Shown here piece after piece: positions 38,184-45,472 of a stretch of DNA of 45,472 nucleotides. This DNA comes from F1-120-MAGs118 sp013360535. Lineage in GTDB: Bacteria; Planctomycetota; UBA1135; GCA-002686595. The stretch's first letter is position 1; every line of letters starts with the position of its first letter. The DNA lies in assembly GCA_026647215.1 (NCBI GenBank), contig JAPKHC010000031.1:1-45472 (forward strand). The letters are read 5' to 3'. The notes below the pieces were generated by a model. That model saw only the letters and a program-made list of their open reading frames with translations, had not been told where the DNA came from and made no database searches. The position numbers and the translations under genes are program-made.

Positions 38184-39095
38184 ATGCCGAGCGTCGCTGC
38201 GGTGGCGTGCCCGAAGTGTCGTCGCGAGTGCGGCGAAGGTGAGCTCGTCTGCGGGCTGTGTGGTGAGATGTTGCGGCGCGAGCGGCGCTTGCCGGAACCC
38301 GAAGCGGATGAACTTGCGCGGAGCGCGCCCGCAGCGGTGCCGATGCCCGCGCCGCCGGAATGGATCGACGCCTCGAAGCGTCGCGAACAGCTCGAGCCGT
38401 GGCTCTTCCTCGGCCTCGGTGCCATCACGGGCCCGGTGTTCGGGTTGACGCCGATGCTCGGGTACATGGGCTGGTTCCTCGCGTCGCTCGTGCACGAGAT
38501 GGGGCACGCGGGTTTTGCGTGGTTCTGCGGCATGCCGGCCTTCCCGGCGATCGCGCTCGACGGCCACGCGGCTGCGATGCATGGCGAGCAGAGTCCGGCG
38601 CTCGTGATCGGAATCGCGCTCGCGCTGTCCGCGGTCGCCTGGAGCAAACTCGACGGCTGGAAGCGCTGGGTCGCGCTCGGCGTCGCGGGTTTCGTGTATC
38701 CCGCCTTTGCGTTCTCGTCGGCGCGCGAGGTGCTGCACTTGCTCGCGGGCCACGGCGGTGAGCTGGCCTTCGCGACGCTCGCGCTTTGGAAGTGCCTCGA
38801 CGGCGGCTTCACGCGCTCGAAGGCTGAGCGTCTGCTCTACGGCACCGTCGGCTGGTTCCTCGTCGGCCGCAACGCGTTCCTGTGCTTCGGCTTGATGACG
38901 AGCGAAGCCGCGCGCGCCGATTACGACACCAGCGGCTCCTTCGGCCTCACCAACGACTTCCAGCGCATCGCCGAGGATCTGCTGTACTGGCGTCTCGAGA
39001 GTGTCGCCGCGCTGATGCTCGTCGGCACGCTTCTCGTGGTGCCGATCGCCATCGCGTTCACTTTCCTCTGGCGCCGCCTCCACCGCGCCGACTGA
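38184..39095 (+). CDS. Membrane protein with N-terminal zinc ribbon and HEMGH motif (possible M50-like metalloprotease)
   Basis: 303 aa. Residues 9-26 form a zinc ribbon (CPKC and CGLC, Cys 9/12/23/26). An Ala/Pro/Glu linker leads to about six transmembrane segments. HEMGH at 104-108 (MGWFLASLVHEMGHAGFAW) is an HExxH zinc-binding site inside a hydrophobic segment, as in M50 site-2 proteases and related membrane proteins. The third metal ligand is not certain: an LDG lies only about 18 residues later, much closer than in true site-2 proteases. It may be a protease-like protein without proven activity. Single gene; it follows the DUF4143 gene by 119 nt. Confidence 0.65.
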   Translation: MPSVAAVACPKCRRECGEGELVCGLCGEMLRRERRLPEPEADELARSAPAAVPMPAPPEWIDASKRREQLEPWLFLGLGAITGPVFGLTPMLGYMGWFLASLVHEMGHAGFAWFCGMPAFPAIALDGHAAAMHGEQSPALVIGIALALSAVAWSKLDGWKRWVALGVAGFVYPAFAFSSAREVLHLLAGHGGELAFATLALWKCLDGGFTRSKAERLLYGTVGWFLVGRNAFLCFGLMTSEAARADYDTSGSFGLTNDFQRIAEDLLYWRLESVAALMLVGTLLVVPIAIAFTFLWRRLHRAD

Positions 39096-39150
39096 GCGAA
39101 ATTCCCGCAGGAAACTGAACCCAAGCGTCCGCAGCTCGTTGGCGGACTCG

Positions 39151-40080
39151 ATGAAGGCGCTCGCGATGGTTCTCGGACTGGCGCTCCTGCCGCACGAGGC
39201 GCTGCGGACGTCGGCGGACGGTCGCACGGTCGCGAGGCAGTCGGGGTACGCCGAGCGGACCCGGCTCGAGGTCGTTCGCGACGGCGAAGTGCTCTGGAGC
39301 ATCGAACCCGGCTACGCGCTCGCGGCGTTCGAAGTTTCAGCTAGCGGGCATGTCGTCGGCGTGCGGGAGACGGGGAAAGCGGGACTGCGTTACTACTACG
39401 CCAAGGTCTTCGGGCCGACCGGCGAGTTGCGGCTGGATCGTCGTTTTCCGCTCGAAAGCGAGAAGTCGATCCAGAACCGCAGCCCGTTCGATTGCACTTC
39501 GCTTGCGCTCTATTCTGGGTCCAGCTACCTCGGCGTTGAGGTCCACGACGCCCTGTCCCGCGGTCTCATTCGATGGGACCTGTTGGAATGGCAGGGGGAT
39601 CAGGAGGGTTACCGCCTGCGAGAACGGTGGCTGAGCTTCCCGCTCGATGCCACGAAGCTGCCCGACGCCTTCGATCCCGCCGAGCAGCTCGACCGCGACC
39701 ATCCGTTGCCGGGAGGCCAGCGCCTGTACGTGCTCGAAACGACGCCGATCCCGTGCACGAGCACCTACGTCGTGCGCTCGCTCGTCGGCAAGTTGCTCGA
39801 CGGCATCGAGGGCGAAGTCGTCGACGTCGTGCGCGCCGACGGGCAGTTCATCGGCACGTTGAAGGCTCCCCCGGAGACGTGGAGCTCGACGACCGGCGTG
39901 ATCCACTCGATCGAGAGCTGGGACGACACGGAGCCTTGGCGAATCGCCGGCGCGAACGAGCGCCTGCAGTTCGTCGACCGTGGCTTCTCCATCGCGTGGT
40001 TCGGCTCCGACGTGACGACGCACGTCGAAGTTCTCGCCCCTCGATGGCCCTTGCCCGTCGAGTCCTTGCTCGTCCGCTGA
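39151..40080 (+). CDS. Secreted protein of unknown function
   Basis: 309 aa from ATG 39151, chosen because it opens a signal-peptide-like segment (MKALAMVLGLALLPHEALRTSADG); a TTG four codons upstream is also possible. The rest is soluble and beta-rich with no family I recognise (for example VRDGEVLWSIEPGYALAAF, YYYAKVFGPTGELRLDRRF, CTSTYVVRSLVGKLLDGIEG). Two cysteines may form a disulfide. It ends 8 nt before the convergent mutase gene. Confidence 0.6.
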   Translation: MKALAMVLGLALLPHEALRTSADGRTVARQSGYAERTRLEVVRDGEVLWSIEPGYALAAFEVSASGHVVGVRETGKAGLRYYYAKVFGPTGELRLDRRFPLESEKSIQNRSPFDCTSLALYSGSSYLGVEVHDALSRGLIRWDLLEWQGDQEGYRLRERWLSFPLDATKLPDAFDPAEQLDRDHPLPGGQRLYVLETTPIPCTSTYVVRSLVGKLLDGIEGEVVDVVRADGQFIGTLKAPPETWSSTTGVIHSIESWDDTEPWRIAGANERLQFVDRGFSIAWFGSDVTTHVEVLAPRWPLPVESLLVR

Positions 40081-40088
40081 CTCGCGCG

Positions 40089-41732
40089 CTAGAGCACGTC
40101 CGGTGCCTGGTAGGTGCCGAAGCGCTTCTCGAGGACGCCGCAGATCTCGCCGAGGGTGGCGTAGCACTCGACGGCGGGCAGGATCGCTTCGAGCAGGTTG
40201 GTGGAGCTGGTGGCGGCGCGGTCGACGGCCTCGAGCGAGGCAGCGACCTTGAGCGAGTCGCGCTTGGCGCGGACGCTCGCGAGGTCGGCGAGCACGGCTT
40301 CGCGCGCGGACGGGTCGGGGCGGAAGATGCGCGGCGCGGGCTCGGCTTGCGTGAACTCGTTGACGCCGACGATCGTGCGCGCCTTCGACTCGACGTCGCG
40401 TTGCCACGCCATCGCGCTCTTGTGGATCTCGCGCTGCAGGAAGCCTTGTTCGATCGCGCGCACGGCACCACCGCGGCGCTCGACCTCGGCCATCAGCTCG
40501 AGCGCACGGCGTTCGAGTTCGTCGGTCAGGGCCTCGATGTACGGCGCGCCGCCGAGCGGATCGATCACGTCCGCGACGCCCGACTCGTTGGCGAGCACCT
40601 GCTGCGTGCGCAGCGCGAGCCGCGCGGACTCCTCGCTCGGCAGCGAGAGCGCCTCGTCGCGCGAGTTGGTGTGCAGCGACTGCGTGCCGCCGAGGATCGC
40701 CGCGAGCGCCTGCACGGTCACTCGCACGACGTTGTTGTCGGGTTGTTGGCTCGTGAGCATCGACCCCGCCGTCTGCGTGTGGAAACGCAGCATCCAGCTC
40801 TCGGGGTCCTTGGCGCCGAACTCCTCGCGCATGATCCGGGCCCACATGCGGCGCGCGGCGCGGAACTTCGCGACTTCCTCGAACAGGCTGTTGTGCGCGT
40901 TGAAGAAGAACGAGAGCCGCGGCGCGAACTCGTCGATCGGCAGGCCGGCCTCGAGCGCGGCTTTCACATAGGCGCGACCGTTGGCGAGCGTGAACGCGAC
41001 CTCCTGCACGGCCGTCGAGCCCGCCTCGCGGATGTGGTAGCCCGAGATCGAGATCGTGTTCCAGGCCGGCGCGTGCGTGCGCGCGAAGCTCATCAGGTCG
41101 GTGACGAGCCGCATCGACGGCCCGGCCGGGAAGCGGTAGTTCCCGCGCGCCGCGTACTCCTTGAGGATGTCGTTCTGGACCGTGCCGCGGATCCTCTCGG
41201 CCGGCACGTTCGCGCGCCGGCAGAGCGCGACGTACATGCACAGCAGGATCGGCGCCGTCGCGTTGATCGTCATCGACGTCGACACTTCGCCGAGCGGGAT
41301 CGAGTCGAACAGGCGCTCCATGTCGGCCAGCGAATTGATTGGCACGCCGACCAGACCCACCTCCGGCGAGGCGAGCGGATGGTCGGAGTCGTAGCCGATC
41401 TGCGTCGGCAGGTCGAAGGCCGTCGAGAGCCCGGTCTGGCCGCTCGCGAGCAGCACGCGGAAGCGCTGGTTGGTGTCGCGCGCGCTCGAGAAGCCCGCGT
41501 ACTGGCGCATGGTCCAGAAACGCCCGCGGTACATCGTCGCGCGCACGCCGCGTGTGTACGGGTACTCGCCGGGGAAGCCTCCGTCCGGCGCACCGCCGTA
41601 GAGCGGCTGCGGCTCGAGCCCGGACGGCGTCGCGAAGCTCTTGCGCCGCTCGCCCTTCGCAGCCTTGGCCCAGACTTCCGACTTCCAGCGCTGCAGGCCC
41701 GCATCACCGCGGGAATCGTCGCTCGCACTCAT
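40089..41732 (-). CDS. B12-dependent acyl-CoA mutase large subunit (methylmalonyl-CoA mutase-like)
   Basis: 547 aa: only the TIM-barrel catalytic part, without the C-terminal cobalamin-binding domain, which must be a separate small subunit encoded elsewhere. Key residues of methylmalonyl-CoA mutases are kept: Tyr78 in MRQYAGF, Arg208 in PSMR, and His233 in SISGYHIREAG. The isobutyryl-CoA mutases have Phe and Gln at the first two places, so a dicarboxylic substrate such as methylmalonyl-CoA is more likely. The position equal to Tyr75 of the Propionibacterium enzyme is Arg64 (RGVRATMYRG), which is unusual. Methylmalonyl-CoA epimerase is encoded 3 kb away. Divergent from the cytochrome b562-like gene. 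Confidence 0.88.
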   Translation of the reverse strand: MSASDDSRGDAGLQRWKSEVWAKAAKGERRKSFATPSGLEPQPLYGGAPDGGFPGEYPYTRGVRATMYRGRFWTMRQYAGFSSARDTNQRFRVLLASGQTGLSTAFDLPTQIGYDSDHPLASPEVGLVGVPINSLADMERLFDSIPLGEVSTSMTINATAPILLCMYVALCRRANVPAERIRGTVQNDILKEYAARGNYRFPAGPSMRLVTDLMSFARTHAPAWNTISISGYHIREAGSTAVQEVAFTLANGRAYVKAALEAGLPIDEFAPRLSFFFNAHNSLFEEVAKFRAARRMWARIMREEFGAKDPESWMLRFHTQTAGSMLTSQQPDNNVVRVTVQALAAILGGTQSLHTNSRDEALSLPSEESARLALRTQQVLANESGVADVIDPLGGAPYIEALTDELERRALELMAEVERRGGAVRAIEQGFLQREIHKSAMAWQRDVESKARTIVGVNEFTQAEPAPRIFRPDPSAREAVLADLASVRAKRDSLKVAASLEAVDRAATSSTNLLEAILPAVECYATLGEICGVLEKRFGTYQAPDVL

Positions 41733-41851
41733 GGGGGCGCGGATTCTAGCGAGGCGACCGGAACGTTAGGCTCTGCGGCCGGTTTCCCTGTCCGTTTGCC
41801 AGCATCCGTCCAACCTACCCCTCACTCGCCCGCACCTCGGGCTCCAACTCG

Positions 41852-42304
41852 ATGAACAAGTTCCTCGCCATCGCCCTCCTCGGCGTCGCCGGTTTTGGTG
41901 TCGCCGCCGCCCTCCCGGCGCCCGTCGACGTTCCCGTGCCGGCCCGCGCCTCGGGCGAGGTGCTCGAGCAGTCGATGGAGACGCTCAACGGCGCCCTGAA
42001 GGGCCTGATGAAGGGCGGCATCAGCGCCGAGACCAAGGACAAGTCGCTCGACACGCTCGTGCGCATGCAGTCGGCGATCGTCGCTGCCAAGTCCGAGAAG
42101 CCGCACGACCTGTCGGCGGAAGAGCTCGTCGGCTACCGCGCGATGATGGCGGACATGCTCGGCCTGACCTGCAAGATCGAGGTCGCGACGCTGCAGGGCA
42201 AGTTCGACGACGCCAACAAGCTCGTGAAGGAAGAGCTGACGCGCTTCAAGAAGGAAGGCCACGACAAGTACCAGAAGGAAGAGGAGCACGGCGACCACAA
42301 GTAG
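41852..42304 (+). CDS. Cytochrome b562-family periplasmic protein
   Basis: 150 aa with a signal peptide (MNKFLAIALLGVAGFGVAAA). The mature part is a four-helix bundle similar to cytochrome b562: LEQSMETLNGALKGLM resembles the helix that carries the axial Met (Met42), and the C-terminal FKKEGHDKYQ resembles the helix with the axial His (His137). Both heme b ligands are thus present. An electron-transfer role in the periplasm is likely; it lies near nrfHA but on the other strand, so a link is only suggested. Many remote members do not bind heme. Confidence 0.75.
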   Translation: MNKFLAIALLGVAGFGVAAALPAPVDVPVPARASGEVLEQSMETLNGALKGLMKGGISAETKDKSLDTLVRMQSAIVAAKSEKPHDLSAEELVGYRAMMADMLGLTCKIEVATLQGKFDDANKLVKEELTRFKKEGHDKYQKEEEHGDHK

Positions 42305-42327
42305 CCGACACGAACGCCTCGAAATGC

Positions 42328-42369
42328 CCGACGGCGGGCCCGCACGTGCGCGTGCGGGCCCGCCGTCGG
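42328..42369. terminator. 19-bp perfect hairpin between convergent genes
   Basis: CCGACGGCGGGCCCGCACG (42328-42346) pairs perfectly with 42351-42369 around a TGCG loop. It sits between the stops of the cytochrome b562-like gene and the convergent lipoprotein gene, and is probably a shared terminator, although only a short T-rich stretch follows on either strand. Confidence 0.65.
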
Positions 42370-42387
42370 TGCTTCAGCGCCGCGGGA

Positions 42388-42666
42388 TCACTTCACTTCG
42401 ATGTCGAGGCCGGCGACCAGCTTCTGGATCTCGGCCAGCGTCTTCTCGCTCGCGACGACGATCACGCTGTTGGAGCGCTCGTCGGCCACGAACTGCGCGC
42501 GGTTGTCGGGATAGACGGCCTGCAGCTTGTTCGTCATGTCCTGCGCCGAGGCGTGCTTGAGCGCGATGACCTCGCGTGTGTGCTCCTGCCGATGCGCGAC
42601 GGCGATGCACGAGGACGTTCCGAGGAGCGTGAGGACGAGGAGCGAGGCGAGCGTCGGATTCTTCAT
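42388..42666 (-). CDS. Small lipoprotein with secretin N-terminal (N1-like) domain
   Basis: 92 aa. A lipoprotein signal peptide ends at LLGTSSC (Cys20). Residues about 32-90 (REVIALKHASAQDMTNKLQAV ... FVADERSNSVIVVASEKTLAEIQKLVAGLD) match the short secretin N domain of type II/IV secretion and phage secretins. No secretin pore domain follows, so it is a free-standing N domain in the periplasm. Role unknown. It ends at the hairpin shared with the convergent gene and starts 51 nt downstream of nrfA. Confidence 0.8.
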   Translation of the reverse strand: MKNPTLASLLVLTLLGTSSCIAVAHRQEHTREVIALKHASAQDMTNKLQAVYPDNRAQFVADERSNSVIVVASEKTLAEIQKLVAGLDIEVK

Positions 42667-42717
42667 GTGGATGAGTTTCCCTTGGCGCCATTGGAGAGGG
42701 GTGGCGTGGATCGAAAT

Positions 42718-44196
42718 CTAGCGCGGGAGCCCCGCAGCGGCGAGTTCGGCCTGTCGCGCGTAGTCGATCGACTCGGCGAGGATGCGTGCCGCCTCGGCCG
42801 GCGCGTGGAAGCCCATCGAGTTCTCCGCCGCGACGTAGTCGAGCCGCCACTGCGCCTTGCGCTGCAGCTCGAGCGCGGGCGCGAGCTGCTCCTCGCTCGC
42901 CCCGCCGGCCTTCGCGGCCTTGAGCCGGTCGAGCATCGCCACGTTCGCCGCCGCCGCGCGCTGCATCAGCTCGTGCGTGCGGTTCTGGATCGTCGAGACG
43001 CGCCCGAGGATCTCCTCTTCCGGATACGGATGGCACACCTGGCACGCGCGCGACACGTTGAGCAGCGGGCTGCGCACGTGGTGGTCGCTGACCTTGAGCG
43101 CGCCCTCGCGCGTGTACGGCATGTGGCAGTCGGCGCACGAGACGCCCGAGCGCGCGTGGATGCCCTGGCTCCACAGCTCGAACTCCGGATGTTGTGCCTT
43201 GAGCACTTCCGCGCCCGTTTCCGCGTGTTTCCAGTCGAAGAAGCGGTGCCCGTCGGCAAAACGGAACTCGTCGTACGTCGCCTCGATCTGTTCGACCTTC
43301 AGGCCCTTGGCCCACGGGAAGAACAGCGTCGTCTTCGGGCCGCAGTAGTACTCGACGTGGCACTGGCCGCACACGAATGAGCGCAGCTCCTGCCGCGTGC
43401 CGTCGACGTTGGGGTCGTAAGGCGCCGCGCGTTTCCCCGCGCGCCACTGCTCGATGCTCTTCAGGTGCGGCACCGGCTCCTCACTCGCCGCGAGCGCCGC
43501 GATGCCGTTGAGGAACCCGGGCCGCGTCACGCGCAGCTCCATCGTCTGCGGATCGTGGCAATCGACGCACGACACCGGGTGCGCACCGTCGGTGTGCACC
43601 TTCTCGGTGTTCGTGCCGCCCCCGACGGGGTTGTTCGAGCCCGTCTTGACGAGCTCGGCGTGCGCGTCGGCGTAGCTGAGCTTGCCCGTGGCCTCGAAAC
43701 CCGCCATCACGTCGCCTTTGCCCAGCCGCCGGTAGGTCGGCATCACGGACGCGTGGCAGTGCAGGCACGCCCCCGGCTGCGGACGCTCCGTCACGCGCCG
43801 CGTTTCCTCCTGGTCGTGCAGCATGAACGCGTGGCCGCGCCGGTCGCGATAGTCGATGGCGAAGGCGTATCCCGCGAAGATGCGCGCGAGCCACGGGTCG
43901 CGTTCGAGCTTCTGCTCGGGCAACGCCTCGCTGCCGCCGAACTGCGTGCGCGTCGTGTCGGCCGTGCGCAAGTACGCGTCGTACTGCCGCGGCCAGTTCC
44001 TGCCCCACGGCGCGGGGTCGGTCGTCTCCTCGGTGACGTCGACGAGGCGCACGTACGTGTTCTTCGCCTCCTGCTTGCGCTCGAAGATGTTCGTGAGCAA
44101 CGCCGCGACGGCGAAGCCTGCGACGGCAGCGAGTCCAAGCAGGGCGATCAGGACGAGGCGGCGGCGCGCGCCCGAAGGGGTGGAGGTCGTCATCAT
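42718..44196 (-). CDS. nrfA: Cytochrome c nitrite reductase, catalytic subunit (CxxCH type)
   Basis: 492 aa. It reduces nitrite to ammonium with six electrons in the periplasm. An N-terminal anchor (LVLIALLGLAAVAGFAVAAL) is followed by five heme motifs: CLHCH 144-148, CVDCH 210-214, CGQCH 276-280, CADCH 354-358, CQVCH 385-389. The active-site heme, CxxCK in the classic enzyme, is CxxCH here. Other catalytic features are present: Arg in DRRGHAFML, Tyr in CGQCHVEYY, and KAQHPEFE with the calcium-site Lys/Gln and active-site His336. It follows nrfH by 8 nt; two adjacent ATGs (44196, 44193) are possible starts. Confidence 0.95.
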   Translation of the reverse strand: MMTTSTPSGARRRLVLIALLGLAAVAGFAVAALLTNIFERKQEAKNTYVRLVDVTEETTDPAPWGRNWPRQYDAYLRTADTTRTQFGGSEALPEQKLERDPWLARIFAGYAFAIDYRDRRGHAFMLHDQEETRRVTERPQPGACLHCHASVMPTYRRLGKGDVMAGFEATGKLSYADAHAELVKTGSNNPVGGGTNTEKVHTDGAHPVSCVDCHDPQTMELRVTRPGFLNGIAALAASEEPVPHLKSIEQWRAGKRAAPYDPNVDGTRQELRSFVCGQCHVEYYCGPKTTLFFPWAKGLKVEQIEATYDEFRFADGHRFFDWKHAETGAEVLKAQHPEFELWSQGIHARSGVSCADCHMPYTREGALKVSDHHVRSPLLNVSRACQVCHPYPEEEILGRVSTIQNRTHELMQRAAAANVAMLDRLKAAKAGGASEEQLAPALELQRKAQWRLDYVAAENSMGFHAPAEAARILAESIDYARQAELAAAGLPR

Positions 44197-44204
44197 TCTG
44201 GTCG

Positions 44205-44690
44205 TCAGTTGCGAGCGCCGTGACCAGCGCCCCGGTGACAGTGGACACACTGCACGGCATCGGCGGCGGTCTTCGCGCCGGCGAGGATGTCGTGCACGAA
44301 CTCGCCGTGGCAGCGCAAGCAGTTCTCCTGCAGGATCGCGCTGTTGCTCGGCTTGATCTGGATCGGCTCGTGGAAGTCCTGCAGCGTGAAGCCCTTCGAG
44401 TGGTAGTACCCGTTCGAGGCCTTCGCGAGGTACTTGGCGACGAAGTCGTCGACCGGCAGGTGGCAATCGGCGCAGCCCGCGACGGCGTGGTGGGGCCCGT
44501 GGCTCCACGACTTGTACTCGTCGTTCATGATGTGGCAGTTGGCGCAGGCCCGCGGGTCGGTCGAGAAGTAGCTCAGGCCCTCGGCGTACTGGAACGTGTA
44601 CGCGCCGAGCCCGAGCCCCAGCCCGGCGACGAGCGTGGTCGCGAGCAGGGTGCGGCGGAACGGGAGCCGGCGGAGCGCAGGGGCGGCCAT
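44205..44690 (-). CDS. nrfH: NapC/NirT-family cytochrome c, quinol-oxidising subunit of nitrite reductase
   Basis: 161 aa. An N-terminal transmembrane helix (about 13-32) anchors four hemes: CANCH 49-53 followed by Met55 (the distal-Met type of NrfH heme 1), CADCH 73-77, CLRCH 124-128, CVHCH 148-152. It passes electrons from menaquinol to NrfA, encoded directly downstream in the same operon. Length and spacing are typical. Divergent from methylmalonyl-CoA epimerase. Confidence 0.95.
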   Translation of the reverse strand: MAAPALRRLPFRRTLLATTLVAGLGLGLGAYTFQYAEGLSYFSTDPRACANCHIMNDEYKSWSHGPHHAVAGCADCHLPVDDFVAKYLAKASNGYYHSKGFTLQDFHEPIQIKPSNSAILQENCLRCHGEFVHDILAGAKTAADAVQCVHCHRGAGHGARN

Positions 44691-44774
44691 GGGGTACGCA
44701 CCCTAGCGGGCCGCCTTCGTACGCACTCTGCGCTGAAAGGCGTAGTTTTCGGGAGCGACGCTATCTTCTCGTCC

Positions 44775-45206
44775 ATGAACGTCCCGGCCCCGCTCACGTC
44801 GCTCGTCCGCGGCGTCCACCACATCGCCATCGTCGTCCCGTCGATCGCCGTCGCTCGCAAGACCTACGAAGGCGTGCTCGGCCTCTCCGCGAGCGAACCA
44901 GAGTTCGTGCCCGAGCAGAAGGTCAACGTGCTCGTTACCTATGCCGGCGCCCAGCGCATCGAGCTGGTCGAGCCCGCCAGCGACGACTCACCCGTGACCA
45001 AGTTCCTCGCCAAGACCGGCGGCGGCCTGCACCACGTCGCCTACAAGGTCGACGACGTCGCCACCGCCATCGCGGCCTGCAAAGCGGCGGGTTTGCGTTT
45101 GATCGACGAGAGCCCGCGCAACGGCGCCCACCACACGCGCATCGCGTTCGTGCACCCCTCCGCGATGGGCGGCGTGCTCACGGAGCTCGTGCAGGACACG
45201 CACTGA
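44775..45206 (+). CDS. mce: Methylmalonyl-CoA epimerase
   Basis: 143 aa, a single vicinal-oxygen-chelate domain. GVHHIAIVV at 13-21, QRIELVEP near 60-67, GLHHVAYKVDD at 84-94, and GGVLTELVQ with Glu137 supply the metal-binding and catalytic residues of the family (two His and acidic residues). It interconverts (S)- and (R)-methylmalonyl-CoA and supplies the B12-dependent mutase (40089-41732). Starting at ATG 44775 gives the usual length; the open frame upstream is shadow of nrfH. Confidence 0.92.
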   Translation: MNVPAPLTSLVRGVHHIAIVVPSIAVARKTYEGVLGLSASEPEFVPEQKVNVLVTYAGAQRIELVEPASDDSPVTKFLAKTGGGLHHVAYKVDDVATAIAACKAAGLRLIDESPRNGAHHTRIAFVHPSAMGGVLTELVQDTH

Positions 45207-45258
45207 TCGCGTCAGCGCGCGACAATGCGGCGCCGGAGCGGGGAATACCGGAATACCG

Positions 45259-45349
45259 AGCCAGAGCAATTTTTTCTGCAAACTGCGGCCTGCGTCGACG
45301 GCGTTGCCGTCGACGCAGGCCGCAGTTTGCAGAAAAAATTGCTCTGGCT
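45259..45349. repeat. Long palindrome, copy 3
   Basis: Perfect 44-nt arms (45259-45302, 45306-45349) around a 3-nt loop GTT. In reverse orientation it is identical in its core to the 21194-21406 copy. The inner flank has two units GAATACCG; the outer flank runs into an ATG 3 nt beyond the arm. Confidence 0.95.
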
Positions 45350-45472
45350 TCCATGAGAGGGGCTCACCTCGTCAAGGCCGTACTGTTGGTTTGTGTTGTT
45401 CCCGACTCGGGGTTCGGCGAGGGCTCCTTCCGCCGTGCTTCCATGCGCAGTCTTGATCGCCCCGGTTCTGGG
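45333..45472. repeat. Right end of 140-nt exact terminal inverted repeat
   Basis: Exact reverse complement of 1-140. It includes the outer part of palindrome copy 3 and the start of the ORF beginning at 45353. Confidence 0.95.
45353..45472 (+). CDS. Possible 5' end of a multi-copy ORF running off the contig (right copy)
   Basis: An ATG 3 nt after the palindrome opens 40 codons without stop to the contig end, identical to the minus-strand frame at 120-1. If real, at least two copies of this gene exist in the genome, each preceded by the palindrome. No family recognised; no ribosome-binding site. Confidence 0.25.
   Translation, partial: MRGAHLVKAVLLVCVVPDSGFGEGSFRRASMRSLDRPGSG

Noticed and set aside
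38556..38564. LDG as the third zinc ligand of a site-2 protease
   Set aside because: It is only about 18 residues after HEMGH, far too close compared with the M50 family; probably chance.

Overview
This is a 45.5-kb, very GC-rich bacterial contig with tight gene packing (28 confident genes, many ATGA/GTGA overlaps), few Shine-Dalgarno sites and no RNA genes that I can recognise. The mix of a SUMF1-domain protein, BatA/VWA/DUF58/MoxR genes next to an ABC transporter, two giant carboxypeptidase-regulatory-like repeat proteins, and a GT3-glucan phosphorylase fusion suggests a Planctomycetota-like chromosome from a metagenome. That placement is inference; Myxococcota or Acidobacteriota cannot be excluded. 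The two contig ends are an exact 140-nt inverted repeat. This looks like an assembly-graph signature of a multi-copy element, not a telomere.

Layout from left to right. 1-262: terminal repeat and a long palindrome. 263-3287: a SUMF1-domain protein (-) and an RluA-type pseudouridine synthase (+). 3309-3465: a tandem repeat with a hairpin. 3466-7038: a giant repeat protein (-). 7240-16385 (-): a four-gene glycogen operon (debranching enzyme, GT4 glucosyltransferase, GH57 enzyme, GT3-GlgP fusion). 16546-21198 (+): two BatA/VWA membrane proteins, convergent with 21402-28856 (-): a coiled-coil membrane protein with an in-frame TGA, MoxR, a membrane protein, an ABC ATPase, an ABC permease and DUF58. 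Between these two operons lies a perfect 213-bp palindrome (105-nt arms, 3-nt loop) that contains both stop codons. 29123-32566 (-): a second giant repeat protein, paralogous to the first.

32726-36710 is a benzoyl-CoA box-pathway island: a BoxR/BzdR-type regulator (-) divergent from boxC-boxB (+), with an 18-bp palindromic operator candidate between two plausible promoters. boxA and a CoA ligase are not present. 36901-38064 is an AAA/DUF4143 ATPase with an inverted repeat over its start codon, probably acquired. Next come a zinc-ribbon/HEMGH membrane protein, a secreted protein of unknown function, a B12-dependent acyl-CoA mutase large subunit (-), a cytochrome b562-family protein (+), a small lipoprotein with a secretin N domain (-), nrfA and nrfH for ammonifying nitrite reduction (-), and methylmalonyl-CoA epimerase (+). 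Mutase and epimerase probably act in one methylmalonyl-CoA pathway.

The most unusual items are the palindrome family (three copies, with paired compensatory changes between copies, and one copy grown into a 213-bp perfect palindrome shared by two convergent operons) and the in-frame TGA that divides a reading frame otherwise open for 467 codons.
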